Origin: Deltaproteobacteria bacterium
GTDB lineage: Bacteria; Myxococcota_A; UBA9160; UBA4427
NCBI GenBank assembly: GCA_029261835.1
Contig: JAJDAO010000009.1
Location: 186,001-250,000, forward strand
Direction of reading: 5' to 3'
Length of the DNA: 64,000 nucleotides
In this document: positions 16,594 through 26,043 of the stretch, in pieces
Layout: the number at the start of each line of letters is the position of its first letter
Numbering within the stretch: position 1 is the stretch's first letter
Translations under genes and position numbers: made by a program
The notes under the pieces: model-generated
The model's input: only the letters and a program-made list of their open reading frames with translations
Told to the model about the DNA's origin: nothing
The model's database searches: none

Positions 16594-17379
16594 TCATCCG
16601 CGTCGGCGATACGCGCCGGGGGCGATGCCGCTCCACTGCTTGAAGCGCTTCGCGAAGTGGTACTCATCGGCGAAACCGACTTCGTCGGCCACGGTCGCGA
16701 GCGGCTCGCTCGTTGTGAGCAGTAGATGGGAGGCGGCGATCATCTTGAGGCTGATTGCATATCGCATCGGCGGCACTCCGATGCTCTTCTTGAACAGCCG
16801 AATGAAATAGGACTTATCCAGCCCAATCTCGGCGACCAACTGCTCTAGACCGTACGGCTCACCCACGTGCGAGCGCATGAACTCCAGTGCGCCTCTCACC
16901 GCCGGGTGGCCGTAGTCGGACGCGGGGGTACCGACCGACAGTTCGTAGAGCAGCGCCACGAACCTGAATGTCGCCGCTCGTCGTTCGGGCTCTTCGGGCG
17001 CAGTGGAGAGACGGCTGATCTGCGCGAAGAACTCGTGGTATCGGTCGCCGAGCCGGTGAAAGGCGCCTTCGCCCACGCGCGTCTCCAGATCGGCGATGAT
17101 TGCGGCGTCGAGCTCTGGATCGAGCTCCAGGAAGACGATGTACTGCAGAAGGTAGTCGCCGCCCGCCGGCACGACGGATCGATGCTTCGTGCCCGGTCTC
17201 GTATAGAAGAAGTATCCCGGGGATACCGCGAGTAGCCGCCCCCCGATCTCGAAGGATCCCCGGCCGCTCACGATGTAGTGAAACTCGTAGGTGTCGTGTG
17301 CGTGGGGCGAATAGGAGCGCCCCGTCTTGGGCAGGATCCCGCAGTTGTGAAGTCTCATGATGTCAATTTTGTACATCAT
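16594..17379 (-). CDS. AraC-family regulator with N-terminal cupin
   Basis: 261 aa from ATG at 17379, preceded by AGGA 8 bp upstream; an ATG at 17397 is possible. Residues 1-130 form an AraC-type cupin (SYSPHAHDTYEFHYIVSGRG, YFFYTRPGTKHRSV) that senses a small molecule. Residues 165-260 carry two helix-turn-helix units (LEQLVAEIGLDKSYFIRLFK; VADEVGFADEYHFAKRFKQW), ending GIAPGAYRRRG. Divergent from the glycyl-radical enzyme operon across 119 bp, so it is probably its substrate-responsive activator. Confidence 0.92.
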   Translation of the reverse strand: MMYKIDIMRLHNCGILPKTGRSYSPHAHDTYEFHYIVSGRGSFEIGGRLLAVSPGYFFYTRPGTKHRSVVPAGGDYLLQYIVFLELDPELDAAIIADLETRVGEGAFHRLGDRYHEFFAQISRLSTAPEEPERRAATFRFVALLYELSVGTPASDYGHPAVRGALEFMRSHVGEPYGLEQLVAEIGLDKSYFIRLFKKSIGVPPMRYAISLKMIAASHLLLTTSEPLATVADEVGFADEYHFAKRFKQWSGIAPGAYRRRG

Positions 17380-17498
17380 ACGGTCAGTCCTCGCCATTGT
17401 CGTCAGGCTCGCGGCGGTCGTAGAATTCGACCTACTCGCGGAATGCGCGTCAGGAGGCCGGGCGGCCGATCGCGCGCGCCGCGTGAGGAGGACGAGCC

Positions 17499-20003
17499 AT
17501 GCTGCAGACAGTCGATGTCAAGAAGACAATGTCACCAGTCGGCGTGCTGTCGCCCCATGAGCAGCGCATAGAGCACGGCGAACCGGTCGGGTTGATCGGC
17601 GATGCCGCGCTGGGAAAGCGTGCGCGTATCCACGAGATGCTCAAAGGGTTCCGCGAGCAACCCGTGCACCTCAACGTGGCGCGGGCTCGTCTACTGACGG
17701 AGTCAATGAAAGTCAGCGAGGGACAGCCCACGGTGCTGCGATGGGGCAAGGCTCTGGCCCACATCCTGGCGCATCACCCCATTCACATCGAGGGCGACGA
17801 GTTGGTGGTAGGCAGTGCCGGGCCACCCGGGCGCTACGCCGTGGTCTATTCCGAGCTCGTGACTCCCGGACGCTTCTATACGCAGCCCGACAGCCTCGTC
17901 CCCAGCGAGTCCGATGAGCAGCTCGTCGTTACGGAAGAAGACGTCGCCATTCTGAAGGACGAGGTCTTGCCGTATTGGGAGAAGAACCAGTACCACGGAG
18001 CGTTGATGAACGGGCTCCCGGACGACACGCGGCGCCTGATGGAGCGGTTCTTCGTCGTCACCGCGACGGCCGCAGGGCGCTCGATGCTCGCGTGGGCGCA
18101 CGACTTCGACAAGGTGCTCAGGCGCGGCCTTCGATCCATCAAAGAGGAGGCCGAGCGGAAGCTCTCCGCCCTCGACCCCTTCGATGCAGCAGCCCAGGTC
18201 GAGATGCGGCCGTTCTTCGAAGCCGTCGTGCTCGTGTGCGATGCCATGGTGGGTTTTGCTCACCGCCACGCTGAGCTGGCCCGCACGACGGCCGCGGATG
18301 AGCCGAGAGCGGAGCGGAGAAAGGAGCTTCTCGAGATCGCCGAGATCTGCGAGCGTGTTCCCGAGCACCCGGCCAGAACGCTGCACGAAGCGGTGCAGTG
18401 CCAGTGGTTCGTCCAGCTGGTCTCTCGCTTTGAGCAGGCGATCGGCGGTGGCGTCAGCAATGGGCGCATCGATCAGTACCTCTACCCCTACTACAGAAAG
18501 GACATCGACGAGGGGCGGATCACGGACTCCGATGCTCTGGTGCTTCTCGAATCGCTGTGGATCGCCATGGCCAGAAGCGTCGATGTCTATGCCAAGCCGG
18601 GTCAGCCCAGTCTGACGGACGGATTCGCCCACTGGGAGGCCACTACCATCGGAGGTCTCAAGCCGGACGGTCGGGACGCGACCAATGAGCTGTCCTATCT
18701 GATTCTGCGATCGAAGCGCGAGTTCCCTCTCAACTACCCGGATCTCTCCGCGCGAGTACACGCGCGCAGTCCGGAGGCTTTCCTTCGCGCAATCTGCGAG
18801 ACGATCAAGGAGGGGACCGGCTTCCCCAAGCTCTTCTTCGACGACGAGATCATCCCCTCGTTCCTCATGAAGGGTGCCGAGGTGGCCGAGGCCAACGACT
18901 ACTGCGTCACCGGTTGCACCGAAGTCAAGATGCTCAACAGGGATGCCATCGCCACCGGATGCGCTTGGGTGAACATGGGCGCCATTCTGGAGATGGCGCT
19001 CAGCGACGGATGCATGAAGTCCTACGGCGAGGATCGCGTGGGCATCAGCACCGGCGACGCGCGTGCGTTCACCTCCTTTGCCGACCTCTGGAATGCCTTC
19101 CGTGCGCAGGCGGAAGACGTCATGCGCCATACCTTCATCCAGCAGTATGCGGCCGACACCCTGAAGTCGCGTCACATCGCCGCACCGATGTTCTCGATGC
19201 TGCACGACCTGTGCATGACCGAGGGCAAGGACATCCACGCCGGTCCGATCGACGGAGCGCTCTACCTGGGGTTCTTCGACATCATGGGCTTCGGGACGGT
19301 CATCGACTCGCTGGCCGCGATGAAGAAGCTCGTATTCGAGGAGGGGCGGCTCAGTATGGATGAGTTGCTCGCTGCGCTGGATGCTGATTTCGAGGGCCAC
19401 GAGGCCGTGCGGCAGCTCTGTCTCAACGCTCCCAAGTACGGCAACAACGATCCCTATGCCGACTCCATCGGCCGTGACATAGAGGAGTGCTTCGCCCGCC
19501 TGGCCCAGGGGCACACCACCGCCTTCGGCGGCGAGCTGGATGTGCGCTACGTCTCGATCACCTCCCACGTTCCGCTGGGGTTGGTCGTGGCTGCCACGCC
19601 GGATGGACGCAGGTCCGGCGAACCCCTGTCAGAGAGCGTCAGTCCTTCGCAAGGCGTGGACGTCAAAGGCCCGACGGCCACGCTCAACTCCATCGCCAGC
19701 ACGAAGTGCGCGCAGTACAAGGAGCGCGCAGCCAGGCTGCTGAATATGAAGCTCTCGCCTGCGTCGGTGGCGGGCGAGGAAGGCACGAAGAAGCTCGGCG
19801 CGATGATCCGCGCGGTCTGCGACATGAAGATGTGGCACATCCAGTTCAACATCGTCAATCGCGAGACGCTGATCGCCGCGCAGAAGGATCCGGAGAAGTA
19901 CCGGAACCTGTTGGTTCGCGTGGCCGGCTACAGTGCCTATTTCGTCGATCTCACCCCTGCGCTTCAGAACGAGATCATCCGGCGAACCGAGCACTGCTTC
20001 TGA
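17499..20003 (+). CDS. Glycyl radical enzyme (pyruvate formate-lyase-like), substrate unknown
   Basis: 834 aa from ATG at 17499 with GAGGAGG upstream. The ten-stranded GRE barrel carries the thiyl-radical cysteine and its partner acid in TGCTEVKM (Cys473, Glu475). The C-terminal glycyl loop is LVRVAGYSAYFVDL with radical Gly810, 25 residues from the end as expected. Length and the GCxE arrangement place it among the dehydratase, C-S, C-N and decarboxylase GREs rather than true PFL (which has adjacent cysteines). The activase follows 32 bp downstream and an AraC gene is divergent. No microcompartment shell gene, transporter or aldehyde dehydrogenase flanks it, so substrate (sulfonate, diol, amine or arylacetate types) cannot be chosen. 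Oxygen-sensitive when active, implying anaerobic or microoxic use. Confidence 0.93.
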   Translation: MLQTVDVKKTMSPVGVLSPHEQRIEHGEPVGLIGDAALGKRARIHEMLKGFREQPVHLNVARARLLTESMKVSEGQPTVLRWGKALAHILAHHPIHIEGDELVVGSAGPPGRYAVVYSELVTPGRFYTQPDSLVPSESDEQLVVTEEDVAILKDEVLPYWEKNQYHGALMNGLPDDTRRLMERFFVVTATAAGRSMLAWAHDFDKVLRRGLRSIKEEAERKLSALDPFDAAAQVEMRPFFEAVVLVCDAMVGFAHRHAELARTTAADEPRAERRKELLEIAEICERVPEHPARTLHEAVQCQWFVQLVSRFEQAIGGGVSNGRIDQYLYPYYRKDIDEGRITDSDALVLLESLWIAMARSVDVYAKPGQPSLTDGFAHWEATTIGGLKPDGRDATNELSYLILRSKREFPLNYPDLSARVHARSPEAFLRAICETIKEGTGFPKLFFDDEIIPSFLMKGAEVAEANDYCVTGCTEVKMLNRDAIATGCAWVNMGAILEMALSDGCMKSYGEDRVGISTGDARAFTSFADLWNAFRAQAEDVMRHTFIQQYAADTLKSRHIAAPMFSMLHDLCMTEGKDIHAGPIDGALYLGFFDIMGFGTVIDSLAAMKKLVFEEGRLSMDELLAALDADFEGHEAVRQLCLNAPKYGNNDPYADSIGRDIEECFARLAQGHTTAFGGELDVRYVSITSHVPLGLVVAATPDGRRSGEPLSESVSPSQGVDVKGPTATLNSIASTKCAQYKERAARLLNMKLSPASVAGEEGTKKLGAMIRAVCDMKMWHIQFNIVNRETLIAAQKDPEKYRNLLVRVAGYSAYFVDLTPALQNEIIRRTEHCF

Positions 20004-20034
20004 GTGCGAACATCGAGACGACCACACACGTGCA

Positions 20035-20982
20035 ATGATTGACGAGACGCGACAGTCCGAGCAAGAGCGCGGCCTGGTATTCAACATCCAGAAGTTCTCG
20101 CTCCACGACGGTTCGGGAATTCGCACGCTCGTCTTTCTCAAGGGCTGTCCGCTGGCGTGCCAGTGGTGCTCCAACCCCGAGGGTCAGGACGTCTCGGCGG
20201 AACTCATCTACACACGAGCGCAGTGCATCGGCCTGAGCGAGTGTGATGCTTGCCTCGGCGTGTGTCACGCGGGTGCGATCTGCGGCGGCGGTGATGGAAA
20301 GGTCGATATCGACCGCCGAGCTTGTGATGCGTGCGGCAACTGCGCAGCCGTTTGTCCATCCAAGGCCCTGGAGATGTCGGGCGAGTTCATGAGCGTTGAC
20401 GATGTCATCCGCGAGACCGAGGAGGACGAAACGTTCTACGCGCGCTCAGGTGGCGGCTTGAGCGTGAGCGGCGGCGAGCCTCTGGCGCAGGCGAGATTCG
20501 TCAAGCGGCTTCTCGCTGCTGCACGCAGTCGCGGGCTCAATACCGCGATCGAGACTTCCGGTCTTTGCAGTTGGAAGAGCCTCGAAGAGGTCGTGCCTCA
20601 CACGGATCAGATCTTCTATGACATCAAGTGCGCGGATCCTGAGAGACACTTGCGGACGACTGGAGTTTCCAACCAGCGCATCGTGGAGAACTTCACACGG
20701 CTGCGACACGACTTCCCCGCCGTTCCGGTCGTCGTTCGCACCCCCGTCATCCCTGGTGTGAACGACAGCGAGCACGAGATTCAGGCGATCGTCGACATCG
20801 TAAACGAGGCCGGCGGCGCCTCGGCCTACGAGCTGCTCCCCTACCACGGCTTCGGCGAGCCCAAGTACCGCAAGCTCGGATTGGCCTACCCCTTGGAGCA
20901 CGCCCGACCTCCATCTGAAGCGGTGATGGCTGCCCTGACGAAGATTGCGGCTCAGGTGGTGCTGGAGTCCACCGGGGTCTAG
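20035..20982 (+). CDS. Glycyl-radical enzyme activating enzyme (radical SAM, two ferredoxin clusters)
   Basis: 315 aa from ATG at 20035. The radical-SAM CX3CX2C motif is in LKGCPLACQWCSNPEG (Cys38, Cys42, Cys45). An inserted ferredoxin-like domain supplies two more cysteine sets (CIGLSECDACLGVCHAG and CDACGNCAAVCPSKAL), the arrangement of activases for non-PFL GREs. SGGEPLAQ is the SAM-binding GGE motif. It generates the glycyl radical on Gly810 of the preceding gene product by reductive cleavage of SAM. The pair is co-transcribed. Confidence 0.95.
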   Translation: MIDETRQSEQERGLVFNIQKFSLHDGSGIRTLVFLKGCPLACQWCSNPEGQDVSAELIYTRAQCIGLSECDACLGVCHAGAICGGGDGKVDIDRRACDACGNCAAVCPSKALEMSGEFMSVDDVIRETEEDETFYARSGGGLSVSGGEPLAQARFVKRLLAAARSRGLNTAIETSGLCSWKSLEEVVPHTDQIFYDIKCADPERHLRTTGVSNQRIVENFTRLRHDFPAVPVVVRTPVIPGVNDSEHEIQAIVDIVNEAGGASAYELLPYHGFGEPKYRKLGLAYPLEHARPPSEAVMAALTKIAAQVVLESTGV

Positions 20983-21096
20983 GGCCTGGGCCTCGCTACG
21001 CGGCCTGGTGGGAAATGCAGGCTAGCTCCCGGATGAGAGCTTTCGTATCCTCGCCCAGGGTTCAGTTGTAACTGTCAGAGCAGAGGGGGATAGAAA

Positions 21097-21588
21097 GTGA
21101 AAAGTCATTTCGTCCGAATTGCGTTCGCTTTCCTGGTGGCAAGCGTGCTCGTGGTGGGCGCCTCCACGGCACACGATGTCGACTACGGCCCGGCGGGTTG
21201 CGGGCTTGGCTCGATGATGATCGGCAGCAACCCGGGTTTCAGCCAGGTGTTCGCGAGCACCACGAACGGAACGTCGAACAGCCAGACGTTCGGCATCTCC
21301 AGCGGTACGAGCAATTGCAGTACGAAGGGGGGAACGGCCAGCACGCGGTCCTTCATCGAGGGCAACCTCGAGGCGCTCGCCAAGGACATGGCGCGCGGGC
21401 AGGGCGAGACGATCGTCGCCCTCAGTGCCCTCGCCGGTTGCGCGGACGCGAGCGCAGTGGGCACCGTGCTGCAGTCGCAATTCAAATCCGTCGTTCCCGA
21501 TGCCACGACTGCCGACGGGGTGGTGAGCGGGCGAATCGTCGAGCTGCTCCTGCAGAGTGACGCGTTGGCCTGCCACGATCTTTCGTAG
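21097..21588 (+). CDS. DUF3015 family exported protein
   Basis: 163 aa from GTG at 21097 behind GAGGGGGAT. A cleavable signal peptide (residues 1 to about 25, ending ASTAHD) precedes DYGPAGCGLGSMMIGSNPGF and GTSNSQTFGISSGTSNC, the diagnostic DUF3015 signature with its conserved Cys and GTSNS repeats. Periplasmic or outer-membrane-associated; function unknown. The DUF4105 gene follows directly, a pairing seen in other proteobacteria (from memory of the family). Confidence 0.9.
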   Translation: MKSHFVRIAFAFLVASVLVVGASTAHDVDYGPAGCGLGSMMIGSNPGFSQVFASTTNGTSNSQTFGISSGTSNCSTKGGTASTRSFIEGNLEALAKDMARGQGETIVALSALAGCADASAVGTVLQSQFKSVVPDATTADGVVSGRIVELLLQSDALACHDLS

Positions 21589-21612
21589 CTAGCCCGGCCG
21601 TCTAGCCGTTTG

Positions 21613-23628
21613 ATGCGATGGCTTCGAGGGAGCCCCCTCGCGAGGGGGCTCCCATCACCTGCGCGTGTGTCCGTGGGCGCCGTTGTGCTGCTGCTCGCCC
21701 TGTGGCTGAGCGCGGGCGCGGCGAGCGCTGGGGAGCCGGCCAGCGTCGCTGCCTCCGCCGAACATCTCGCGCTCTTGCTCCGCCGAGCGCAGGAGCAAGA
21801 CGTTGCCGCCTCGGCCCAGTGGCTCCGCCTCGGCCACTGGCGAACCGGGCTACTGGGCACGCGCAGCGAAGCGGATGGCGAGAACTTCTTCCTCTCCCCC
21901 GACGGCCCGCGCGATCCGCAGAGCGAGCTGCGGGCCACCCTTGAGGCATTCTTCGAGCCTGGGGCCGAAGAGACGGCGGCCGAGGACCCGAAGCTCCCCT
22001 TCGCCCACGCCATCTGCCGTTTTCCGGCACGCTTCATATTTCTCAGGAAGGTGCTGGACATCGACCTGACGATGCTCGCGGTCCCGCGGTGCCAGCGCTT
22101 CAGCGACTTCTACCAGGACCTGGACCCGGAGTCGGCAACGCTCGTCTTCTCCTCATACTACTTGAACAACCCCTCGTCGGCCTTCGGCCACACCTTCCTC
22201 CGCATCAACAAGCGCTCCGGCGGCGGGCTCGGAAAGCGCAAGGAGCTACTCGATTACGGCATCGACTTCAGCGCCACCGTCGACACCGACAACGCTCTCA
22301 TCTACACGTTCAAGGGGCTCTTCGGCTTCTTTCCGGGGAGCTTTCACCGCCTCCCCTACTACTACAAGGTGCGCCAGTACGGAGACTTCGAGTCTCGGGA
22401 CCTGTGGGCCTACGAGCTGAATCTCACCACCGAGCAGCTCGAGATCCTCGTCGCCCATCTCTGGGAGCTCGGCTCCACGTACTTCGACTATTACTACTTC
22501 ACTGAGAACTGCTCCTACCACATCATCGGCGTGCTCGCGGCGGCCGCGCCCGATGTCGGCCTGATGGACCGGATGCGAACCCCCGTCATCCCCGCCGACA
22601 CCGTCAAGGTCGTCGTGCAGACACCGGGGCTGGTGCGCGAAGTCGACTATCGACCCTCTCTGCGAACCCAGTTCGAGGCGCGCACCGCGGGCCTCGACGC
22701 GGAGCAAAGGGAGAGAGTCGCCGCGCTGGCGGCGAACCCCGAGGCTGTGCTGGCCCCGGAGTGGTCGCCGGAGAGAGCCATCGCCACTCTGGACGCTGCC
22801 GCGGATCTAGTCGACCTGCGCCACGCCAAGGAACTGCTCCGCAAGACGGACCCCGGGGTCGCCGAGAGGAAGCGCCGCCTGCTCGAGCGGCGCTCCGAGA
22901 TCCGGTCGCCGAGCCCCGTCCTACAGGTCGCCGAGCCCAGCGACAAGATGCCCCAAGTGGCCCACGGCTCGCGCAGGTTGGGTCTGGGTCCGTCCCTTGC
23001 CAACGGCAGCAAGGCGCTCGCCGTCGGCTTCCGCATGTCGCTCCACGACCTCGCCGACCCGAGCGACGGCTATCCCGAGCTCTCTCAGATCGAGATGGGG
23101 GCGCTGCGCTTCCGAATCACGGACGAGTCGAACGCGCGCTTCATCCTCGACGACTTTGCCGCCGTAAGGATCCTCTCCATCAACCCGATCGACCGCTTTA
23201 CGCGGCTGCCATCGTGGACCGTGAGTCTGGGCGCGCGGAGCGTGCGGGATAGCGGCGGATGCCGGGACTGCCTCGCGGCGAGCGGGCGCTTTGGCGCCGG
23301 GCTGGCTGGAGCCTGGCACGACGAGGCGGTGGCGCTCTTCGGGCGCATCGACGCGCGTGCGGAGGCAGGCGCTCTGGAGGGCATCGCGGACGGCCCGGTG
23401 CGGGCGGGCTTCGGGCCGGCGGGCGGCCTGCGTTGGCGCATCGATAGAAGACTCGTCTTCTTGGCGACGGGCGAGTGGCTCTACCACCCGGGGCAGCACC
23501 CGCGATCGCTCTGGCAGACGGACGCGATCTTGCGCTGGGGCTTACGGCGCAACTGGGCCCTCAGTCTCGAGTCGAGCGCGCAGCACGAGGAACGCCGGGC
23601 CGAGCTGCTGCTCTACCTCTATCTCTGA
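21613..23628 (+). CDS. DUF4105 family envelope protein
   Basis: 671 aa from ATG at 21613 (a GTG at about 21670, just after the palindrome, is an alternative start). Signal peptide VGAVVLLLALWLSAGAASAG. The DUF4105 core spans roughly residues 130-330: LVFSSYYLNNPSSAFGHTFL, DYGIDFSA, YYKVRQYGDFESRDLWAYEL and YYFTENCSYHIIGVL. The conserved H of GHTFLR and the ENCSY Cys fit a papain/NlpC-like fold, so a peptidase or acyltransferase activity is possible. The C-terminal 250 residues look like beta-strands of an outer-membrane domain. A perfect 26-bp palindrome overlaps codons 6-14. Confidence 0.88.
   Translation: MRWLRGSPLARGLPSPARVSVGAVVLLLALWLSAGAASAGEPASVAASAEHLALLLRRAQEQDVAASAQWLRLGHWRTGLLGTRSEADGENFFLSPDGPRDPQSELRATLEAFFEPGAEETAAEDPKLPFAHAICRFPARFIFLRKVLDIDLTMLAVPRCQRFSDFYQDLDPESATLVFSSYYLNNPSSAFGHTFLRINKRSGGGLGKRKELLDYGIDFSATVDTDNALIYTFKGLFGFFPGSFHRLPYYYKVRQYGDFESRDLWAYELNLTTEQLEILVAHLWELGSTYFDYYYFTENCSYHIIGVLAAAAPDVGLMDRMRTPVIPADTVKVVVQTPGLVREVDYRPSLRTQFEARTAGLDAEQRERVAALAANPEAVLAPEWSPERAIATLDAAADLVDLRHAKELLRKTDPGVAERKRRLLERRSEIRSPSPVLQVAEPSDKMPQVAHGSRRLGLGPSLANGSKALAVGFRMSLHDLADPSDGYPELSQIEMGALRFRITDESNARFILDDFAAVRILSINPIDRFTRLPSWTVSLGARSVRDSGGCRDCLAASGRFGAGLAGAWHDEAVALFGRIDARAEAGALEGIADGPVRAGFGPAGGLRWRIDRRLVFLATGEWLYHPGQHPRSLWQTDAILRWGLRRNWALSLESSAQHEERRAELLLYLYL
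21628..21653. repeat. Perfect 26-bp palindrome
   Basis: GGGAGCCCCCTCG followed by its exact reverse complement, with no spacer. It can form a very stable hairpin around a TCGCGA centre. It lies 40-65 bp after the DUF3015 stop and inside the first codons of the DUF4105 frame. It may be the DUF3015 terminator or attenuator (no T-run follows) or a control hairpin on the DUF4105 start. Confidence 0.7.
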
Positions 23629-23712
23629 TGACAGCTGATCTCTTCTGCGCTGACACGGCAAGAGACTCGTAAGCCGAGAGCCGTCTTGTGGCAGGGGGCG
23701 ACTCGCGGTGCC

Positions 23713-24633
23713 TCAGCGGCGCGACAGCCGCCTGAGCCCGATGCCCGTCAAGCCCAACGAAAGCCAGAGGTGCCCCGAGGGCGGAAGGACAGGCAGTGAA
23801 CTGGGGAGATCGGCCAGGTAGATCTTCGCGTAGTCGACGTCGATGTACTGGTCCATGGCGGGCACATCGAGGTAACCGAGTGTGTAGCCGCCGAGGTCCC
23901 CCGTCATGATGTAGTTGTCGACCCAGATCGTGAAGGTGAGGCCAGTACTCGGGACATCGCTGGGATCGCTGACCTCCGCGACCGGCGTCACCATGTCGTC
24001 GATGAAGACCCCGATGTAGTCCGCTCGCCACTGGATGCGGTAGGTGTGCCACTCGGTCAGGTCGATGTTCAGGTCCTGCATGACCACCGGTAGGCCGCCA
24101 TGCACGACGAAGATGCGGGTTCCGCGGAAGGCTGGCGAGGAATCCGGGGAGATGCTCGTGAACCAAATGGCGTCCTGAACCGCTGAGGTGTTGCCGTCCC
24201 AGAAGCCCCAGCCACGCGAGCCAAGCCCGTAGCTCGGATCTGGGGTGCCCGGTGCGCCCGGTGCATCCCAGCCGTTGTTGTTGCTGTTGCGAAGCCGAAC
24301 TTCGAAGTCGCGATAGGCCGGGACGGAGTAGCGAATGATCTCCGCGTTCTGGTACTCGGGGGGTGGGCCGGACCAGGGGCCGGCCAGATTCAAATGAGCG
24401 AAGCCGGGGCTCGTGGCGTCAAAGGTGGTCGAGCCGATGCCACGATTCCACGCGTAGTCCCAGCTGGCATCCTCGGCGTAGCCCGGGAAGTGATCCTCCA
24501 GGAACACCTCTTCAGCGGCAGCACTTCCGGCGAGACCCAAAGCCAAGGAGGACAAGAAGAGCACGCCCGCAGCCAAAGAAGAGACAGCAGAATGGGGATC
24601 CCGACGCTCGAGCGGGCGCTTTCGCTTGCACAT
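23713..24633 (-). CDS. Secreted concanavalin-like protein with C-terminal sorting tail
   Basis: 306 aa. The signal peptide (residues 16-41, ending GSAAAEEVF) is followed by a beta-rich domain: EDHFPGYAEDASWDYAWNRG, LTEWHTYRIQWRADYIGVFI and FTIWVDNYIMTGDLGGYTLG. The WHTYRIQW...VFIDD pattern is typical of laminarinase/GH16-like jelly rolls used for carbohydrate binding. No EXDXXE catalytic triad was found, so binding is more likely than hydrolysis. The C-terminus LPVLPPSGHLWLSLGLTGIG then RRLSRR is a CTERM-like tail (short motif, helix, basic end) for exosortase-type processing. No exosortase gene is in the window. Confidence 0.65.
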   Translation of the reverse strand: MCKRKRPLERRDPHSAVSSLAAGVLFLSSLALGLAGSAAAEEVFLEDHFPGYAEDASWDYAWNRGIGSTTFDATSPGFAHLNLAGPWSGPPPEYQNAEIIRYSVPAYRDFEVRLRNSNNNGWDAPGAPGTPDPSYGLGSRGWGFWDGNTSAVQDAIWFTSISPDSSPAFRGTRIFVVHGGLPVVMQDLNIDLTEWHTYRIQWRADYIGVFIDDMVTPVAEVSDPSDVPSTGLTFTIWVDNYIMTGDLGGYTLGYLDVPAMDQYIDVDYAKIYLADLPSSLPVLPPSGHLWLSLGLTGIGLRRLSRR

Positions 24634-24822
24634 GAGGAACTCCGACGCGTGTCGAACGCAGGTCCAGCCTAGAAGCTGCGCGCGCCATGGTCAATCAAGA
24701 GTTTTGGGGCAGCGCCCGTCGAGCTCATGCCGCACGCCGTATCTGCAGCTCGACGAATCGACGGCAGGCACTTTGCATCCCTTGCACCCACACCCTTGCA
24801 GCGATGGGATTCGAACTCGGAC

Positions 24823-25797
24823 TCAGCTTGCGGGGCGCGCTCGGGCGAGCTGCTCCACGATCGCGGGCTGGTCCTCGGGCGCGGCGAAGATCGACACAGC
24901 CAGCTCGTCGATGCCCGTCGCCGCATGGCGCTCGAGTGCGGCGCCCAGGCCGTCGGGGGTAGTCACCAGCGCGATTGAGTCGACCACCTCCGGTGTGAAG
25001 AGCTTCATCACGGCGGGGGTGCCGCCCGACTCCGCGGCGGCGACCAGTGCACCCGGCTCGATGACACCGCGGGCCAGGTGCTCCGCCATCGCGGGCTCGA
25101 GCAGAGAAAAGAGGGGGAGTGCCTGAGCGCGGGCCGTATCCACGTCCACGGCGATCACGCCGAGTGTCACCGCGGTGATCCGGAAGCTCCGGCGATCTCG
25201 GCCCCGCGCGTCGAGCTCGTGCTGGACGTCGCGCACAGTATCGGCGAGATAGGTAAGGGACGCGCCGAGGCTGAGCGCGAGCCCGTCGCCGACGCGGGCG
25301 GCGGTGCGCACCATGAGGGGACGGACCGCCATTACGTCCACCGGCGGCGGCGACGCCAGCGGCGTCAACCTGAATCCTCGGAACGTGAAGTCGGGCTGCT
25401 CGAGATTCATCTCGCCACCCGCCAGTGCTTCGCGCAGGGCGTTCACGAATGCCTCGGTGGAGCGCGCCGGTCGCTCGATCGCCTTGCCGAGCTTCGCGAC
25501 CAGCGAGGGATCGCCCGTTCCTACCTGGACGCGGACCCGACCCGGACCGAGCTCCGCCAGGGAGGACAGCTCCATCGCCGTCAGGCCCGGGTGGCGACCG
25601 GCCGTGGAGATCCCAACCACACCGACCTCGAGACGCTCGGTCTCGCGTAGGTACAGCGCACTCGGAACGATCGCGTCGTGGAGGCCGATGTGCTCGCACG
25701 ACCAGACGCCGTCGAGTCCGAAACGCTCGGCGGCGCGCACGACCGGGAGCGTGGAGGCGATGGGGGCAATTCCCATGAAGTCGAGGCTGAGACGCAC
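24823..25797 (-). CDS. Luciferase-like (LLM) flavin/F420-dependent monooxygenase
   Basis: 324 aa from GTG at 25797 (VRLSLDFMGIAPIASTLPVV), preceded by AGGAGGG 7 bp upstream. TIM-barrel landmarks: AAERFGLDGVWSCEHIGLHD, LEVGVVGISTAGRHPGLTAM, LAELGPGRVRVQVGTGDPSL, and late PEVVDSIALVTTPDGLGAAL and IDELAVSIFAAPEDQP. The ALVTTPDGLGAALER pattern resembles F420-dependent methylenetetrahydromethanopterin-reductase-like members. Cofactor and substrate are undetermined. Divergent from the M24 gene across 246 bp. Confidence 0.88.
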   Translation of the reverse strand: MRLSLDFMGIAPIASTLPVVRAAERFGLDGVWSCEHIGLHDAIVPSALYLRETERLEVGVVGISTAGRHPGLTAMELSSLAELGPGRVRVQVGTGDPSLVAKLGKAIERPARSTEAFVNALREALAGGEMNLEQPDFTFRGFRLTPLASPPPVDVMAVRPLMVRTAARVGDGLALSLGASLTYLADTVRDVQHELDARGRDRRSFRITAVTLGVIAVDVDTARAQALPLFSLLEPAMAEHLARGVIEPGALVAAAESGGTPAVMKLFTPEVVDSIALVTTPDGLGAALERHAATGIDELAVSIFAAPEDQPAIVEQLARARPAS

Positions 25798-26043
25798 TGC
25801 GGGCCCTCCTGTTCGCATTCTACACTCTGCGGGGCGTGTTCCTCGAGGCCTCTGGCTGCTGCTCTCGCCGCTGTTCCGCCCGCTGGCTCGCGGGCCACCG
25901 AGCCCGGCACCAGCGGAGGCGAACAAGCGGGGCAGAGTGCCTGCCGTTGAGGAGCTGCGAGAAAGCCCTCGAGGCGGTCCCCGAGGATCGGACTTGACCA
26001 TTCCGGCTCGACGACCTTCCATGGCGAGTGGAGGAAGCAGGCC

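Noticed and set aside
17703..19568. 621-codon frame antisense to the glycyl-radical enzyme
   Set aside because: The plus-strand GRE has all catalytic motifs; the antisense frame exists only through codon bias.
24790..24830. GGGATTCGAACTC resembling a tRNA T-loop
   Set aside because: The flanking bases do not form a T-stem or acceptor stem and no anticodon arm is present, so it is chance similarity just past the luciferase-like gene's 3' end.
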